Below are positions 53,892-62,812 of a stretch of 64,000 nt of DNA, piece after piece. Location of the stretch: assembly GCA_943787425.1 (NCBI GenBank), contig CALSMJ010000001.1, positions 919,271-983,270 of the forward strand, in the 5' to 3' direction. A program made the translations under genes and the position numbers. This DNA is from an uncultured Pseudomonadales bacterium. Its GTDB lineage: Bacteria > Pseudomonadota > Gammaproteobacteria > Pseudomonadales > Azotimanducaceae. Numbering within the stretch: position 1 is the stretch's first letter; every line of letters starts with the position of its first letter. The notes under the pieces were generated by a model, which made no database searches, had not been told where the DNA came from, and saw only the letters and a program-made list of their open reading frames with translations.

Positions 53892-54531
53892 CTGGCTTGT
53901 CTCCCCACAGCACTTTGTGCAATTGAATCTGCATCCGAACATTTAGGCCGTCGGCCAAGACCCAGTCTGCAAGGACCATAGGTTCAAGCGACTCGTAAAC
54001 GGGTGAGAAGAGGACCTCACCAACCCGGTCGTTCAATTGCAGTGTATCGATTTTAAACCTCGACCATTCGTAGTCGGCCCGGTCTGAGATTACAAATTTG
54101 ACCTGATCTTCGAACTTCAATTTGGGGATATTCTCCTCAAGGTTACGATGCACCTCACCGGAGCCTGGCGTTTTCAGATCGAGCACGATTGAAACCGATG
54201 GATCAACGTCATCTATGGATAAAGCGCCACTGGTCTCAAGCGACACAAGATACCCCTTTGCAACCAGCGCTTCTAACAACGCCAGGCATCGGGGCTGAGC
54301 TAACGGCTCGCCTCCGGTCACGGTGACGTACCGCGTTGGAAAGGCTTCAACCTGCGTCAAGATCTCCGGTAGCGTTAACAATTCACCACCCTGAAAGGCA
54401 TACGCGGTATCACAGTAAACACAGCGCAAAGGACAACCGGTTAATCGAATGAATATGGTCGGTCTACCAGCGGTCCTAGCTTCGCCTTGTAGAGAATAAA
54501 AGATTTCCGTTACGCGCAATCGTTCGGCCAT
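53884..54531 (-). CDS. queE: 7-carboxy-7-deazaguanine synthase
   Basis: Radical-SAM enzyme that makes 7-carboxy-7-deazaguanine from 6-carboxytetrahydropterin. The 215-residue protein has the SAM-cluster motif [14 protein letters not shown] (CxxxCxxC at about residues 33-40), preceded by [20 protein letters not shown], typical of QueE, and [17 protein letters not shown] (about 73-89). It lies between cpoB and queC, the conserved gammaproteobacterial order. Confidence 0.94.
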   Translation of the reverse strand: MAERLRVTEIFYSLQGEARTAGRPTIFIRLTGCPLRCVYCDTAYAFQGGELLTLPEILTQVEAFPTRYVTVTGGEPLAQPRCLALLEALVAKGYLVSLETSGALSIDDVDPSVSIVLDLKTPGSGEVHRNLEENIPKLKFEDQVKFVISDRADYEWSRFKIDTLQLNDRVGEVLFSPVYESLEPMVLADWVLADGLNVRMQIQLHKVLWGDKPGV

Positions 54532-54553
54532 GGATCATCTCGCCTGATTACAA

Positions 54554-55395
54554 CTAACAGTCAATTTGATCGAGCAAATACCGTTCTGCAAGCTTGCCAG
54601 CAGACTTCGTCGAATAGGTTTTTGCGACATCGGTGAGGGCCGATTTCGCACGCTGGCAATCTCCCATGAGGTGATAGACCTTACCAAGCTTGAAGGCAGC
54701 ATCCGGCACTTTATTGCTCGACGGATAACTCTTAATGACCTGAACCAACGCTTGCCGGGCGGCTTCATAATCAGGCTCTGGCTTAGCGGCATGGACTTCT
54801 CCAATCCAGTAGTAGGCGTTTGCCGCATACACCCCAAGTGGATAATGCTCAATCACCGATCTCAACGAGGCAATGGCTTGCTCATAATTGCGCGCTCGGA
54901 TCGAGGTTAATCCTTCATCATAATAGGACTGCTCTGCCTTGATCTCATCACCAGCGTTTGACGCAAGTGCCTCCTCGGAGGCGGCCGGATCAGCAGCGAC
55001 TGTTTTTGTATCGGGGCCAGGAGACTGCTTGACGCGATGTCGGCTGGTTCTGCAACCTACGATCGAGCTCCAGATAGCGGTCGTCCTGAATACTCTTGGA
55101 TTTTTGAATGTCATACCTTAATTGTTCAACCAAACCCCGAAGGCTCATCACTTCTTGCTGAAGCACTTGCATTTGGTAGGTTAAATCAATCCGCGACACA
55201 GACGCCGCATCCTCCTCAATTGCCATTGGCGCCATTTCAATCGGCAACGCATTCACAGGCAACTCGGTCCCAGATTGGTCTTCTTTAATCGTATCTCGAA
55301 ACCGGTCTTTTAACACTGTGGAGCGAGATTCAACAACAATCGGTGCCGACACAGCTCAGATTGGACGCACTGAGCAATCCTAGCATTGCAAACAC
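54554..55395 (-). pseudogene. cpoB: Cell-division coordinator CpoB, split by two frameshifts
   Basis: CpoB (YbgF) is a periplasmic trimer that couples Tol-Pal with cell-wall synthesis. The gene is in the right place between pal and queE but lies in three frames. A signal-peptide frame (55395-55330) reads VFAMLGLLSASNLSC. A coiled-coil frame (55352-54990) reads QMQVLQQEVMSLRGLVEQLR and LELDRRLQ. A TPR frame (55114-54554) reads AEQSYYDEGLTSIRARNYEQ to the normal end. The first shift lies near 55350-55335, the second between about 55060 and 55000. Both move the frame the same way, consistent with one extra base each. The segments are otherwise clean, so inactivation is recent or the sequence has indel errors. 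If real, the product would lack export or its TPR half. Confidence 0.85.
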
Positions 55396-55553
55396 AATGA
55401 CGATCGGCCCGGTAGAACCGCTTGGTTAAGTACAACCCCTCGTCACAAATAAGCGCCGCGCTGATCATTTTGTTTTCACCTGCCATCACCGAATGCTCAG
55501 AGGCTGCCTAAGAAGAACTGATTCCCAACGTCTTGACGGCTACCGCAAAATCA

Positions 55554-56108
55554 CTATCGGTAAACGATCTCAACCCGACGATTCTTTTCCCAAGCCATTT
55601 GATCATGCCCACTCATCGCGGGCTTTTCTTCACCATAGCTGACCACTTCGATTTGACTTCTGGACGCGCCTTGTGACAGTAAATATGATTGCACAGCATT
55701 GGCTCGCCGCTCGCCGAGTGCCAAATTATACTCTCTTGTGCCCCGCTCATCGGCATGCCCTTCAAGCCGAACCATCAGACGTGGATTGCTGGCCAATACC
55801 CCAGCATGTTGATCGAGTTCTGCATGTCCGTCCCGACGCACGATCGCCTGGTCAAAGTCAAAGTAAAAAACACCTTGCAACGCATTAGAGCCAGCTGACG
55901 CATCCATGGGATCATTCGGCAGGACAATTTTTCCATCCTGAACCATGGGTGGGATGGGTTCAACTTCTACAACTTCCGCAACCGCTTGGGTTTCTACCGG
56001 CGCTTCAACAACAGCTTCAGGCGCCTGCTGACTCGTGCTCGCGCACCCTCCCAAGACAAGCAGTAAGGGCATCGCTACCAAACTCAAGCCTTTATTTATC
56101 ATTGACAT
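55554..56108 (-). CDS. pal: Peptidoglycan-associated lipoprotein Pal
   Basis: Outer-membrane lipoprotein binding peptidoglycan and TolB. Start at ATG 56108 with AGGAGTGGAAT immediately before; a longer frame to 56219 adds a non-signal leader. The 184-residue precursor has a signal peptide ending in the lipobox LVLGGC (Cys at about 21), an acidic Ala/Pro/Val/Glu linker (residues 30-60) and the OmpA-like peptidoglycan-binding domain FDFDQAIVRR to YGEEKPA, with GHADERGTREYNLALGERRA (about 117-136). Confidence 0.95.
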   Translation of the reverse strand: MSMINKGLSLVAMPLLLVLGGCASTSQQAPEAVVEAPVETQAVAEVVEVEPIPPMVQDGKIVLPNDPMDASAGSNALQGVFYFDFDQAIVRRDGHAELDQHAGVLASNPRLMVRLEGHADERGTREYNLALGERRANAVQSYLLSQGASRSQIEVVSYGEEKPAMSGHDQMAWEKNRRVEIVYR

Positions 56109-56451
56109 ATTCCACTCCTGTTTTTGACGATCGACCCTACCGAACTTTAATAGCTGACCGTGTGGTCTTGCTCTTAAGAGGTTGTGCCACATTTCGCTTT
56201 CACGAAGGCAGCGCCTCAACCCTGTTTACTCCAACCTGTTTCACAATCGGCTGCCATCTGTAACCGCTTGCTGCCGGTTAGGGGGTGCTAGCCCATAACC
56301 CATTCGCTGTTTTCTATCGCAATCCGCGGGTTTATCCGCCCTTGGGTAAGACTGAGAACCACCCGCCTTACAGACCACCCGCCTTACAGACCACCCGCCT
56401 TACAGACCGCCTCATTCTATCACGCCTGGTTTTTCAACCCGTGGGCGCAGT
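56109..56451. other. Intergenic gap between tolB and pal
   Basis: A 343-base gap is unusual here, since tolB and pal are normally almost adjacent in one operon. It holds the three-copy repeat at 56358-56405. A separate promoter for pal is likely; I cannot place it with confidence. No gene is supported. Confidence 0.5.
56358..56405. repeat. Tandem repeat, three identical copies of a 16-bp unit
   Basis: ACCACCCGCCTTACAG occurs three times without spacer at 56358, 56374 and 56390, with a partial fourth copy (ACCGCCT). It lies in the tolB-pal gap, about 50 bases after the tolB stop. Identity of the copies suggests a recent expansion. Confidence 0.92.
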
Positions 56452-57804
56452 TTACTCCATTTCGTCCGCAGATTTTAAGTCGGTTTTTACAATCGGATTA
56501 AATATTTTCTTTTTGCGAGGCGACCACGCTGGCTCCCTAACATCGCCTTCTGTCGCCGGCAAATTAAACCGCACACCGCCGTCGATCGAAACGCCCGCCA
56601 ATATGCCCCGACCAGCGACCTGCGTCGCGTAAATCAAAAGGCTATCGTTCGGCGCGATGGTAGGCGATTCATCCAATGCCGTCTCGGTTAAAACGCGCAA
56701 GAATCCGCGGTTTAAATCAAGGTACGCAATATGAAAAATGCCCTGCTTGCGGTGCACCATAATCAGACCATCACCCCGATTTGCCAAGACGGCCCGCGCG
56801 TTGTAATCGCCTTCAAAGGTTAAACGCTCAACCTCCAAGTCCTGAAGGCGCATCGAATAGATCTGCGGTTGACCACCCCGGTTGGAGGTGAAAATAATGG
56901 ACTCACCGTCTGCGCTCCAAGATGGCTCGGTGTCAATCCCATAATGTCGGGTTAGCCGGCGTAACTTCCTCGGCTGTGATTCTAAGTCTAAGACATAAAT
57001 TTCTGGATTGCCGTCTTTTGACAAGACCATCGCAAGTTTCGTCCCATCCGGAGAAAAAGCAGGCGCACTGTTTAACCCTTTGAAATTGGTTACTTGCTGA
57101 CGCTTTCGAGTCCGAATGTTATGAATATAAATTGCAGGCCGAGAATCGCGCTCGAACGAGACATAAGCAATTTGATCCCCATCCGGCGCCCAAGATCCGG
57201 AGAGAATTGGCTCACGAGACTGCAATACTGTGCGCACCCGATGTCCATCCGCGTCAGCGACATTCAGTCTAAAAACCCGACCATTAACAGATTCTTCAAC
57301 CGTGATGTACAAGATTTCGGTTGAAAAAGCGCCTGGGACACCCGTCAGCGCCTCATACACGGTATCGCTGACGTGATGTCCCATATCTCTTAGGTCTCGA
57401 TCCCGACCAATAATGGTTTGCTGGAAAACCACCGCCCCCTTAAAAACATCGTAAAGTTCAAAACTCAACGCGAGATCAGCGCCCGCTTCTTCGATCTGAC
57501 CCAAAACCAAATATTCGGTATCCAACAGTTCCCAGTCGCGAACATAAACATCGCTGGACACACTGGGCAATGACAACATTTGATTAACCGGAAGCGCCTG
57601 AAACCGACCGCTCAACTGTAAATCTGAAGCAATCACTTGATGTAACTCTTCTGGCAGCTCGCCTCGACCGAGCCAACCAAAGGGCACCACCGCAATATTC
57701 ACTGCATCGTCTGCCCCTTGCGTGACCTCAATCTGCAATTCAGCTTCTGCTGGCAGCGCCAGCATGAAACCCATAACCCAACCCACGACACTCAGTAATT
57801 TCAC
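56452..57804 (-). CDS. tolB: Tol-Pal system beta-propeller protein TolB
   Basis: Periplasmic TolB (450 aa) linking TolA to Pal. A signal peptide (LLSVVGWVMGFMLALPAEAE, cut near residue 21) precedes the N-terminal alpha/beta domain, and then a six-bladed propeller with repeated SWAPDGDQIAYVS, PAFSPDGTKLAMVL and PSWSADGESIIFTS units (about residues 205, 250 and 294). Normal length. Overlaps the tolA end by four bases. Confidence 0.95.
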   Translation of the reverse strand: MKLLSVVGWVMGFMLALPAEAELQIEVTQGADDAVNIAVVPFGWLGRGELPEELHQVIASDLQLSGRFQALPVNQMLSLPSVSSDVYVRDWELLDTEYLVLGQIEEAGADLALSFELYDVFKGAVVFQQTIIGRDRDLRDMGHHVSDTVYEALTGVPGAFSTEILYITVEESVNGRVFRLNVADADGHRVRTVLQSREPILSGSWAPDGDQIAYVSFERDSRPAIYIHNIRTRKRQQVTNFKGLNSAPAFSPDGTKLAMVLSKDGNPEIYVLDLESQPRKLRRLTRHYGIDTEPSWSADGESIIFTSNRGGQPQIYSMRLQDLEVERLTFEGDYNARAVLANRGDGLIMVHRKQGIFHIAYLDLNRGFLRVLTETALDESPTIAPNDSLLIYATQVAGRGILAGVSIDGGVRFNLPATEGDVREPAWSPRKKKIFNPIVKTDLKSADEME

Positions 57805-58508
57805 AACAATAAATCCTCGGGACGAAACAGGACGGTAAACGACCTGAAGTTTTTTTCAAAGAGAGACGGGTCGGAGGGCACTTGAAACCGAGCTGAACGC
57901 TCAACCGCCAGCAGCGCAGACCGATCAAACGCCTCATTACCACTACTTTGTTCTACGCCGACATCAACCACCTCACCGGTTGGGACCAATCGGACTCGCA
58001 AAACCGCCTGCATGCCATTGCGCGCACTCGGCGGCCGAGACCAGCGACTGACAATATCCCGTTGAACTTGGCCAATATACGCCAAAATTTGCTCGTCGTT
58101 GGTCACCGCTTGCCGCCCAATCTCGTCAGTCACGGCGGCCATCAGCGCAGCCATCGCCTGATCTTGCCCCACGGGTTCGCGCTTAACCGACTCAATTGGC
58201 GCAGGTTGCGGCGTCGGCGCAACCACAACCGGCGGCACCACGACCGGCTTCTTTTTTGGATTCGGCTTAGGCTTAGGCTTTAATTTTGGCGGGCCAACAA
58301 CCGCTTTCGGTTTGACTGGTTTTGGGTTCTTTTGTTGGCTGACCTTTTTTTCGGGCGCATCCGGCGTGACCAGCGCCGCCGAGAGATACAAAGGCGCCTC
58401 AGCTACCCGGACAACCTCATCCTGTGGCCACTCGACGAAGAACAAACCAATGATTGCGCCATGAAAACCGACAGCGAGCAATATCGGGACTAAGAATTGC
58501 TTAAGCAT
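57801..58508 (-). CDS. tolA: Tol-Pal system protein TolA (short)
   Basis: Inner-membrane protein spanning the periplasm, energised by TolQR. The 235-residue form has one N-terminal membrane helix (FLVPILLAVGFHGAIIGLFF), a proline/lysine-rich linker (residues 50-105, PPKLKPKPKPNPKKKP) in place of the long helical domain II of E. coli, and the C-terminal TonB-like domain (RDIVSRWSRPPSARNGMQAV onward). The short linker halves the reach of the protein relative to E. coli (about 420 aa). Confidence 0.92.
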   Translation of the reverse strand: MLKQFLVPILLAVGFHGAIIGLFFVEWPQDEVVRVAEAPLYLSAALVTPDAPEKKVSQQKNPKPVKPKAVVGPPKLKPKPKPNPKKKPVVVPPVVVAPTPQPAPIESVKREPVGQDQAMAALMAAVTDEIGRQAVTNDEQILAYIGQVQRDIVSRWSRPPSARNGMQAVLRVRLVPTGEVVDVGVEQSSGNEAFDRSALLAVERSARFQVPSDPSLFEKNFRSFTVLFRPEDLLL

Positions 58509-58518
58509 GGATCTAAAA

Positions 58519-58944
58519 TCAACCGCTTGGTGGTTGCGTGATCAATCCAACGTCTTGCACGCCCACCTTCTGTAGTCGATCCATCAAGTCGATAACACGG
58601 CCATAGGCAATCGTTGCATCGCCCTCAACCAAGACTTTAAGGCCTGGATTTGCACTCGTAATCTTAGAAACCCGCTCTGCGACCAATTCGAGCTCAACAA
58701 CCGCTTCGTCATCGCCACCCATATCCATAAAATACTCGCCTTGATCATTGATGCTAATGACAAGCATTTGATTCGGATCCTCAATCGCTATGGCTTCACT
58801 ATCGGCCTGTGGCAAGACGACTCGTATCCCCTGAGTCATAAGCGGAGCAGTCACCATAAAGATAACCAACAAAACCAGCATCACATCAATGTAGGGCACT
58901 ACATTGATATCGGACATCGGTCGACGGCGCGGGGTTTTCGCCAT
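58519..58944 (-). CDS. tolR: Tol-Pal system proton-channel protein TolR
   Basis: The 141-residue partner of TolQ in the proton-driven motor. After a basic stretch ([20 protein letters not shown]), one membrane helix contains the protonatable aspartate ([20 protein letters not shown], Asp at about residue 19), followed by a periplasmic domain (about 45-141). Standard length, start two bases after the tolQ stop. Confidence 0.95.
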   Translation of the reverse strand: MAKTPRRRPMSDINVVPYIDVMLVLLVIFMVTAPLMTQGIRVVLPQADSEAIAIEDPNQMLVISINDQGEYFMDMGGDDEAVVELELVAERVSKITSANPGLKVLVEGDATIAYGRVIDLMDRLQKVGVQDVGLITQPPSG

Positions 58945-58946
58945 GG

Positions 58947-59624
58947 TTAGGAATCCGCAATAGAGCGATTGAGGATCGCACTAAACTCATCGGAAAAGGT
59001 TTCAAATCGATTCATCATCACCTCCACCTGCGCAGAATATCGGTTGTAGGCGATGACTGCTGGAATCGCAGCAAACAGCCCAATCGCCGTCGCAATGAGC
59101 GCTTCGGAAATGCCAGGCGCCACGACAGACAGGCTTGCCTGGTTGGACATGGCCAGCCCGCGGAACGAGTTCATAATGCCCCAGACCGTACCAAAAAGAC
59201 CAATATACGGACTGGTCGAGCCGACCGTTGCCAAAAAGGCCAGCGCGCCCTCTAAGCGCTCCTCTTCTCTTGCGAGCGCAACCCGCATGGCCCGCTGGAC
59301 GTTTTGCATAATGCGTTCAGCTTGATTGCCGTATTGCTGTTTGGATCGTGTGAACTCTTTGAAACCCGCTTGGAACAGATGCTCTATACCGATGATTTCG
59401 GTCTCAGCGTTTTCAATTTCGAGAAAAATCGCCCTTAGATCTTGACCAGACCAAAACTCATTTTCGAAGTTTGTCGCAAGACGCTTAACAGAGGACAGCA
59501 AAAACGCCCGCTGAAAAATCAACACCCACGAAACCAGTGACGCCATCACCAAGATCGCCATCACCAACTGCACGACAATCGATGCATTTAAAACCAATTC
59601 TAAAATCGATATGGGTTCATTCAT
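58947..59624 (-). CDS. tolQ: Tol-Pal system proton-channel protein TolQ
   Basis: Three-helix inner-membrane protein (225 aa) of the ExbB/TolQ/MotA family. Membrane segments are at about residues 16-36, 132-152 and 168-192, with the large cytoplasmic loop between the first two. Family signature [17 protein letters not shown] (about 142-158) and the conserved end [12 protein letters not shown]. First of the tol genes here; a promoter could lie in the 150-base gap to ruvB. Confidence 0.95.
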   Translation of the reverse strand: MNEPISILELVLNASIVVQLVMAILVMASLVSWVLIFQRAFLLSSVKRLATNFENEFWSGQDLRAIFLEIENAETEIIGIEHLFQAGFKEFTRSKQQYGNQAERIMQNVQRAMRVALAREEERLEGALAFLATVGSTSPYIGLFGTVWGIMNSFRGLAMSNQASLSVVAPGISEALIATAIGLFAAIPAVIAYNRYSAQVEVMMNRFETFSDEFSAILNRSIADS

Positions 59625-59685
59625 TCGAAGTCCTTAACTTGGGAAAGTCCAAAACCTTAGAAAGTCCTCAAACATTCGGCAGGCC

Positions 59686-59775
59686 TTAACGTTCGCACTT
59701 ATTGATCTCATCCAGCCGAGACACCTTGATCGACTCCGCGCCTTCAAATTCTGCCCGTTTTGGGCCCCAGGGCAT
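59686..59775 (-). CDS. Short ORF between ruvB and tolQ, in the usual place of ybgC
   Basis: A 29-codon frame (MPWGPKRAEFEGAESIKVSR, then LDEINKCER) starts three bases after the ruvB stop, inside its ribosome-site distance (AGG lies two bases before the ATG, too close to be good). No thioesterase motif is seen. It may be a short coupled peptide, a remnant, or chance. Confidence 0.2.
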   Translation of the reverse strand: MPWGPKRAEFEGAESIKVSRLDEINKCER

Positions 59776-59778
59776 ATC

Positions 59779-60819
59779 CTAATCTGCCATCGTCTGATCA
59801 GCGCCCAGATCCGCTGCAGCTTTTGGCTGCAGACCAAAATGCAAATAGGCTCGATTGGTTGCGACCCGACCTCTCGGCGTCCGCATGATGAAGCCTTGTT
59901 GAATCAAGTACGGCTCATATACATCTTCAATCGTATCGCGCTCTTCACCAATCGCCGCCGCCATGCTGTCGATTCCGACGGGTCCACCTTCAAACTTCTC
60001 AATCATGGCCATCATCAACCGTCGGTCCATTGCGTCAAACCCAGAGGCATCAACCTTGAGCAGATTCAGCGCCTCATCAGCACTATCTTTGCGTATCACG
60101 CCGTCTCCGCGCACCTCGGCAAAATCTCGTACCCGGCGCAACAACCGATTGGCAATTCTCGGCGTACCTCTTGAGCGAACGGCAATTTCTCGGGCACCGG
60201 CTTCATCACAAGGAACCTCTAACAGGCGGGCTGAACGCATTAAAATTTGTGTCAGGTCGTCGACTTGGTAAAACTCAAGCCGTTGCACAATGCCAAATCG
60301 GTCTCTTAGCGGAGAGGTTAAAAGGCCCGTCCGAGTGGTTGCGCCCACTAGGGTAAATCTCGGCAAATCTAACTTAATCGATCGCGCAGAAGGGCCCTCG
60401 CCAATTGTAAGATCGACCTGATAATCTTCCATTGCCGGGTAGAGCACCTCCTCAACCGCTGGACTCAGGCGATGAATTTCATCAATAAAAAGCACATCGC
60501 CTGCTTCAAGATTCGTAAGCGCGGCAACCAAATCGCCTTTTTTCTCGATCACTGGACCCGCTGTTGACTTAATTGCAACGCCCATTTCACTGGCTATGAT
60601 GTTGGCTAAGGTTGTTTTTCCAAGACCTGGCGGGCCGAAAATCAAGGTATGATCTAACGGTTCTTTGCGCTGTTTGGCAGCCTCAATAAACAATCCCATT
60701 TGCTCACTGACTGCGGGCTGGCCCACATACTCTCTCAACGTTTTGGGTCGAATGGCCCAATCCTGCTGAGGCTCTCGAGCCACGGCCTGGGGCGCAATTA
60801 ATCGATCGGTTTCGATCAT
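59779..60819 (-). CDS. ruvB: Holliday-junction branch-migration ATPase RuvB
   Basis: AAA+ motor (346 aa) driving branch migration with RuvA. Walker [13 protein letters not shown] (about residues 63-74), Walker B with DEIHRL (about 113-118), sensor [16 protein letters not shown] (about 161-176), and a C-terminal winged helix with the family end TPRGRVATN. Ten bases downstream of ruvA. SOS-regulated in many bacteria; no LexA box was seen close by. Confidence 0.96.
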   Translation of the reverse strand: MIETDRLIAPQAVAREPQQDWAIRPKTLREYVGQPAVSEQMGLFIEAAKQRKEPLDHTLIFGPPGLGKTTLANIIASEMGVAIKSTAGPVIEKKGDLVAALTNLEAGDVLFIDEIHRLSPAVEEVLYPAMEDYQVDLTIGEGPSARSIKLDLPRFTLVGATTRTGLLTSPLRDRFGIVQRLEFYQVDDLTQILMRSARLLEVPCDEAGAREIAVRSRGTPRIANRLLRRVRDFAEVRGDGVIRKDSADEALNLLKVDASGFDAMDRRLMMAMIEKFEGGPVGIDSMAAAIGEERDTIEDVYEPYLIQQGFIMRTPRGRVATNRAYLHFGLQPKAAADLGADQTMAD

Positions 60820-60829
60820 AGTTCGGTCT

Positions 60830-61417
60830 TCATCCCAGTAGTTTCAACGCTTGCCGAATCAGGCCCTCGATATTATCGGCCGGATCTTGAATTTGAGCCA
60901 GCACTCTTGTGACTTCCTGCGGCTTGTAGCCAAGCCCAATCAACGCCGCTTCGGCGTCATCGGTTTGCGAGCGCGCACCTGCGGCCAGCGACTGAGTCGC
61001 ACCCGCATCCTGCCATTCTTCCACTTTATCGCGCATTTCCATAATCAAGCGTTCTGCCATGACCCGGCCAACCCCAGGAATACCATTCAGCGTCTTAACA
61101 TCATTTAATTGGACCAGTCGTGAAAAACCTTTTGCGTCCAGCGTCGATAAAATAGACAGCGCCAACCTAGGTCCAACTTTATTGACTTTAATCAATGCTC
61201 GAAACAAGTCTCGATCGGATCTATTGAGAAAGCCAAAAAGCGTATGGGACTCTTCCCGAACAACAAAGTGTGTATAAAGCTGAACGAGATCTTTGCGATT
61301 GTGCAGTGTTAAAGCCGTGGCCAACGGCACCTCGACTTCATATCCGATTCCACCCACGTCCAAGATCAATTGCTGGTCTTGGATTTCGAGTAACCAACCT
61401 TTTATTTGAGAAATCAT
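60830..61417 (-). CDS. ruvA: Holliday-junction DNA-binding protein RuvA
   Basis: Tetrameric junction-binding subunit (195 aa). Begins with the family [11 protein letters not shown], continues to the OB-fold (about residues 1-62), the helix-hairpin-helix pair with [16 protein letters not shown] and [19 protein letters not shown] (about 77-125), and a C-terminal domain ([19 protein letters not shown]) that contacts RuvB. Overlaps the ruvC end by four bases. Confidence 0.96.
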   Translation of the reverse strand: MISQIKGWLLEIQDQQLILDVGGIGYEVEVPLATALTLHNRKDLVQLYTHFVVREESHTLFGFLNRSDRDLFRALIKVNKVGPRLALSILSTLDAKGFSRLVQLNDVKTLNGIPGVGRVMAERLIMEMRDKVEEWQDAGATQSLAAGARSQTDDAEAALIGLGYKPQEVTRVLAQIQDPADNIEGLIRQALKLLG

Positions 61418-61950
61418 ACGTCCGGCTCCACCAATCGACCCTTACGGAAGCGGCCCTTGGTCGCGCCCAAACGATGCAAATTGCCCATCGTCTGCGTATG
61501 ACAAAGCGCAATGGCTAGCGCATCAGCCGCATCTTCTTGCGGCATCCCTGCAAGCGATAGTAAAACTTGAACCATATGCTGAACTTGCGCTTTTGTTGCA
61601 GCGCCACTTCCTACCACCGCTTGCTTTACTTTCTTTGCCTCGTACTCGAACAAAGGAATGCTGTGCCGGGCTGCTGCCAGCAAAGCGACCCCTCTAGCTT
61701 GTCCAAGCTTTAGCGCCGATTCTGCGCTCCGCGCCATGAAGATACGCTCTATTGCAATGTGATCTGGTTGATACTGACCAATGAGCTCTGTTAATCCAGA
61801 GTAGATTTCATTTAACCGGTGCTCAGCTGTTTCCGACAAGGTGGCGCGAATACAACCACTGGTAACATAAGCCGTCGTTGCCGCGGCATGATCGATCACC
61901 CCAAAACCCGTCACACGAGAGCCAGGGTCTATTCCTAAAACCACTGCCAT
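61414..61950 (-). CDS. ruvC: Crossover-junction endodeoxyribonuclease RuvC
   Basis: Holliday-junction resolvase (178 aa), dimeric, Mg-dependent. The catalytic acids are visible: Asp in GIDPGSR (about residue 7), Glu in IERIFM (about 68), and the C-terminal Asp pair in QEDAADALAIALCH (about 138-151). First gene of the ruvCAB run, starting 105 bases after yebC. Confidence 0.95.
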   Translation of the reverse strand: MAVVLGIDPGSRVTGFGVIDHAAATTAYVTSGCIRATLSETAEHRLNEIYSGLTELIGQYQPDHIAIERIFMARSAESALKLGQARGVALLAAARHSIPLFEYEAKKVKQAVVGSGAATKAQVQHMVQVLLSLAGMPQEDAADALAIALCHTQTMGNLHRLGATKGRFRKGRLVEPDV

Positions 61951-62055
61951 AGCGACATCCTGTTTTCCAACTTAAAGTCTAGCACAGGCGACTGCTTGCC
62001 CAATGAGCCCGTCAATTGAGCCGAAGTTACGGCGGTTAAATGCCATAGTCGACAA

Positions 62056-62796
62056 TCAGGTCGCGTCTTCCTCGTTTGGGAAATTGGCGTTGGTATACAG
62101 GTTAGTCACATCATCGAGGTCTTCTAGCAGGTCAAGCAACCGTAATACCTTTTCCGCTTGCTCATCATCCAAATCCGTATAGGTTTGCGGGATCATGGCC
62201 ACCTCAGCCGTTTCCGCCTCAAACTCTGCTGCCGCGAGCGCATCCTTGACGTGCGCAAAGTCCTCTGGCGACGTTGTGACTTCAACGGTGCCATCGGCTG
62301 CAACATCGACATCTTCGGCACCCGCATCAATTGCGGCTTCTAAAACGGCGTCTTCACAACCAGCTGCCGCAAAAACAATCTGTCCTTTCTTCTCGAACAA
62401 ATAAGCCACCGACCCATCCGTTCCAAGATTGCCTCCGGCTTTACTAAAGGCATGACGGACTTCAGCGACCGTGCGATTTTTATTATCCGTCATGGTTTCA
62501 ACCATCACCGCAACACCGCCGGGGCCATAGCCTTCATAAACCAGCGACACCAGTTCTGCACCATCTTGACCGCCAGCGCCTCGGACGATCGCACGCTCCA
62601 TCGTGTCTTTTGGCATCTGCACCGCTTTGGCCTTGTCCACCAAATTACGCAGGCTCGGGTTATCCTCAACGCTACCACCGCCATCGCGCGCAGCAACCGT
62701 CAATTCTCGGATGAGCTTGGTAAACACCTTGGCCTTCTTCGCATCCTGACCTGCTTTCCGGTGCTTTATATTGCTCCACTTGCTGTGACCTGCCAT
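62056..62796 (-). CDS. yebC: YebC/PmpR-family regulator or translation factor
   Basis: Conserved 246-residue protein starting [20 protein letters not shown], the family hallmark, with three domains and an acidic C-terminus ([19 protein letters not shown]). Members are described as DNA-binding regulators (PmpR) and, more recently, as ribosome-associated factors easing proline-rich stalling. Located in the usual aspS-yebC-ruvC order. Function assigned by family only. Confidence 0.94.
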   Translation of the reverse strand: MAGHSKWSNIKHRKAGQDAKKAKVFTKLIRELTVAARDGGGSVEDNPSLRNLVDKAKAVQMPKDTMERAIVRGAGGQDGAELVSLVYEGYGPGGVAVMVETMTDNKNRTVAEVRHAFSKAGGNLGTDGSVAYLFEKKGQIVFAAAGCEDAVLEAAIDAGAEDVDVAADGTVEVTTSPEDFAHVKDALAAAEFEAETAEVAMIPQTYTDLDDEQAEKVLRLLDLLEDLDDVTNLYTNANFPNEEDAT

Positions 62797-62812
62797 GTCG
62801 TCCTCACCAGCG

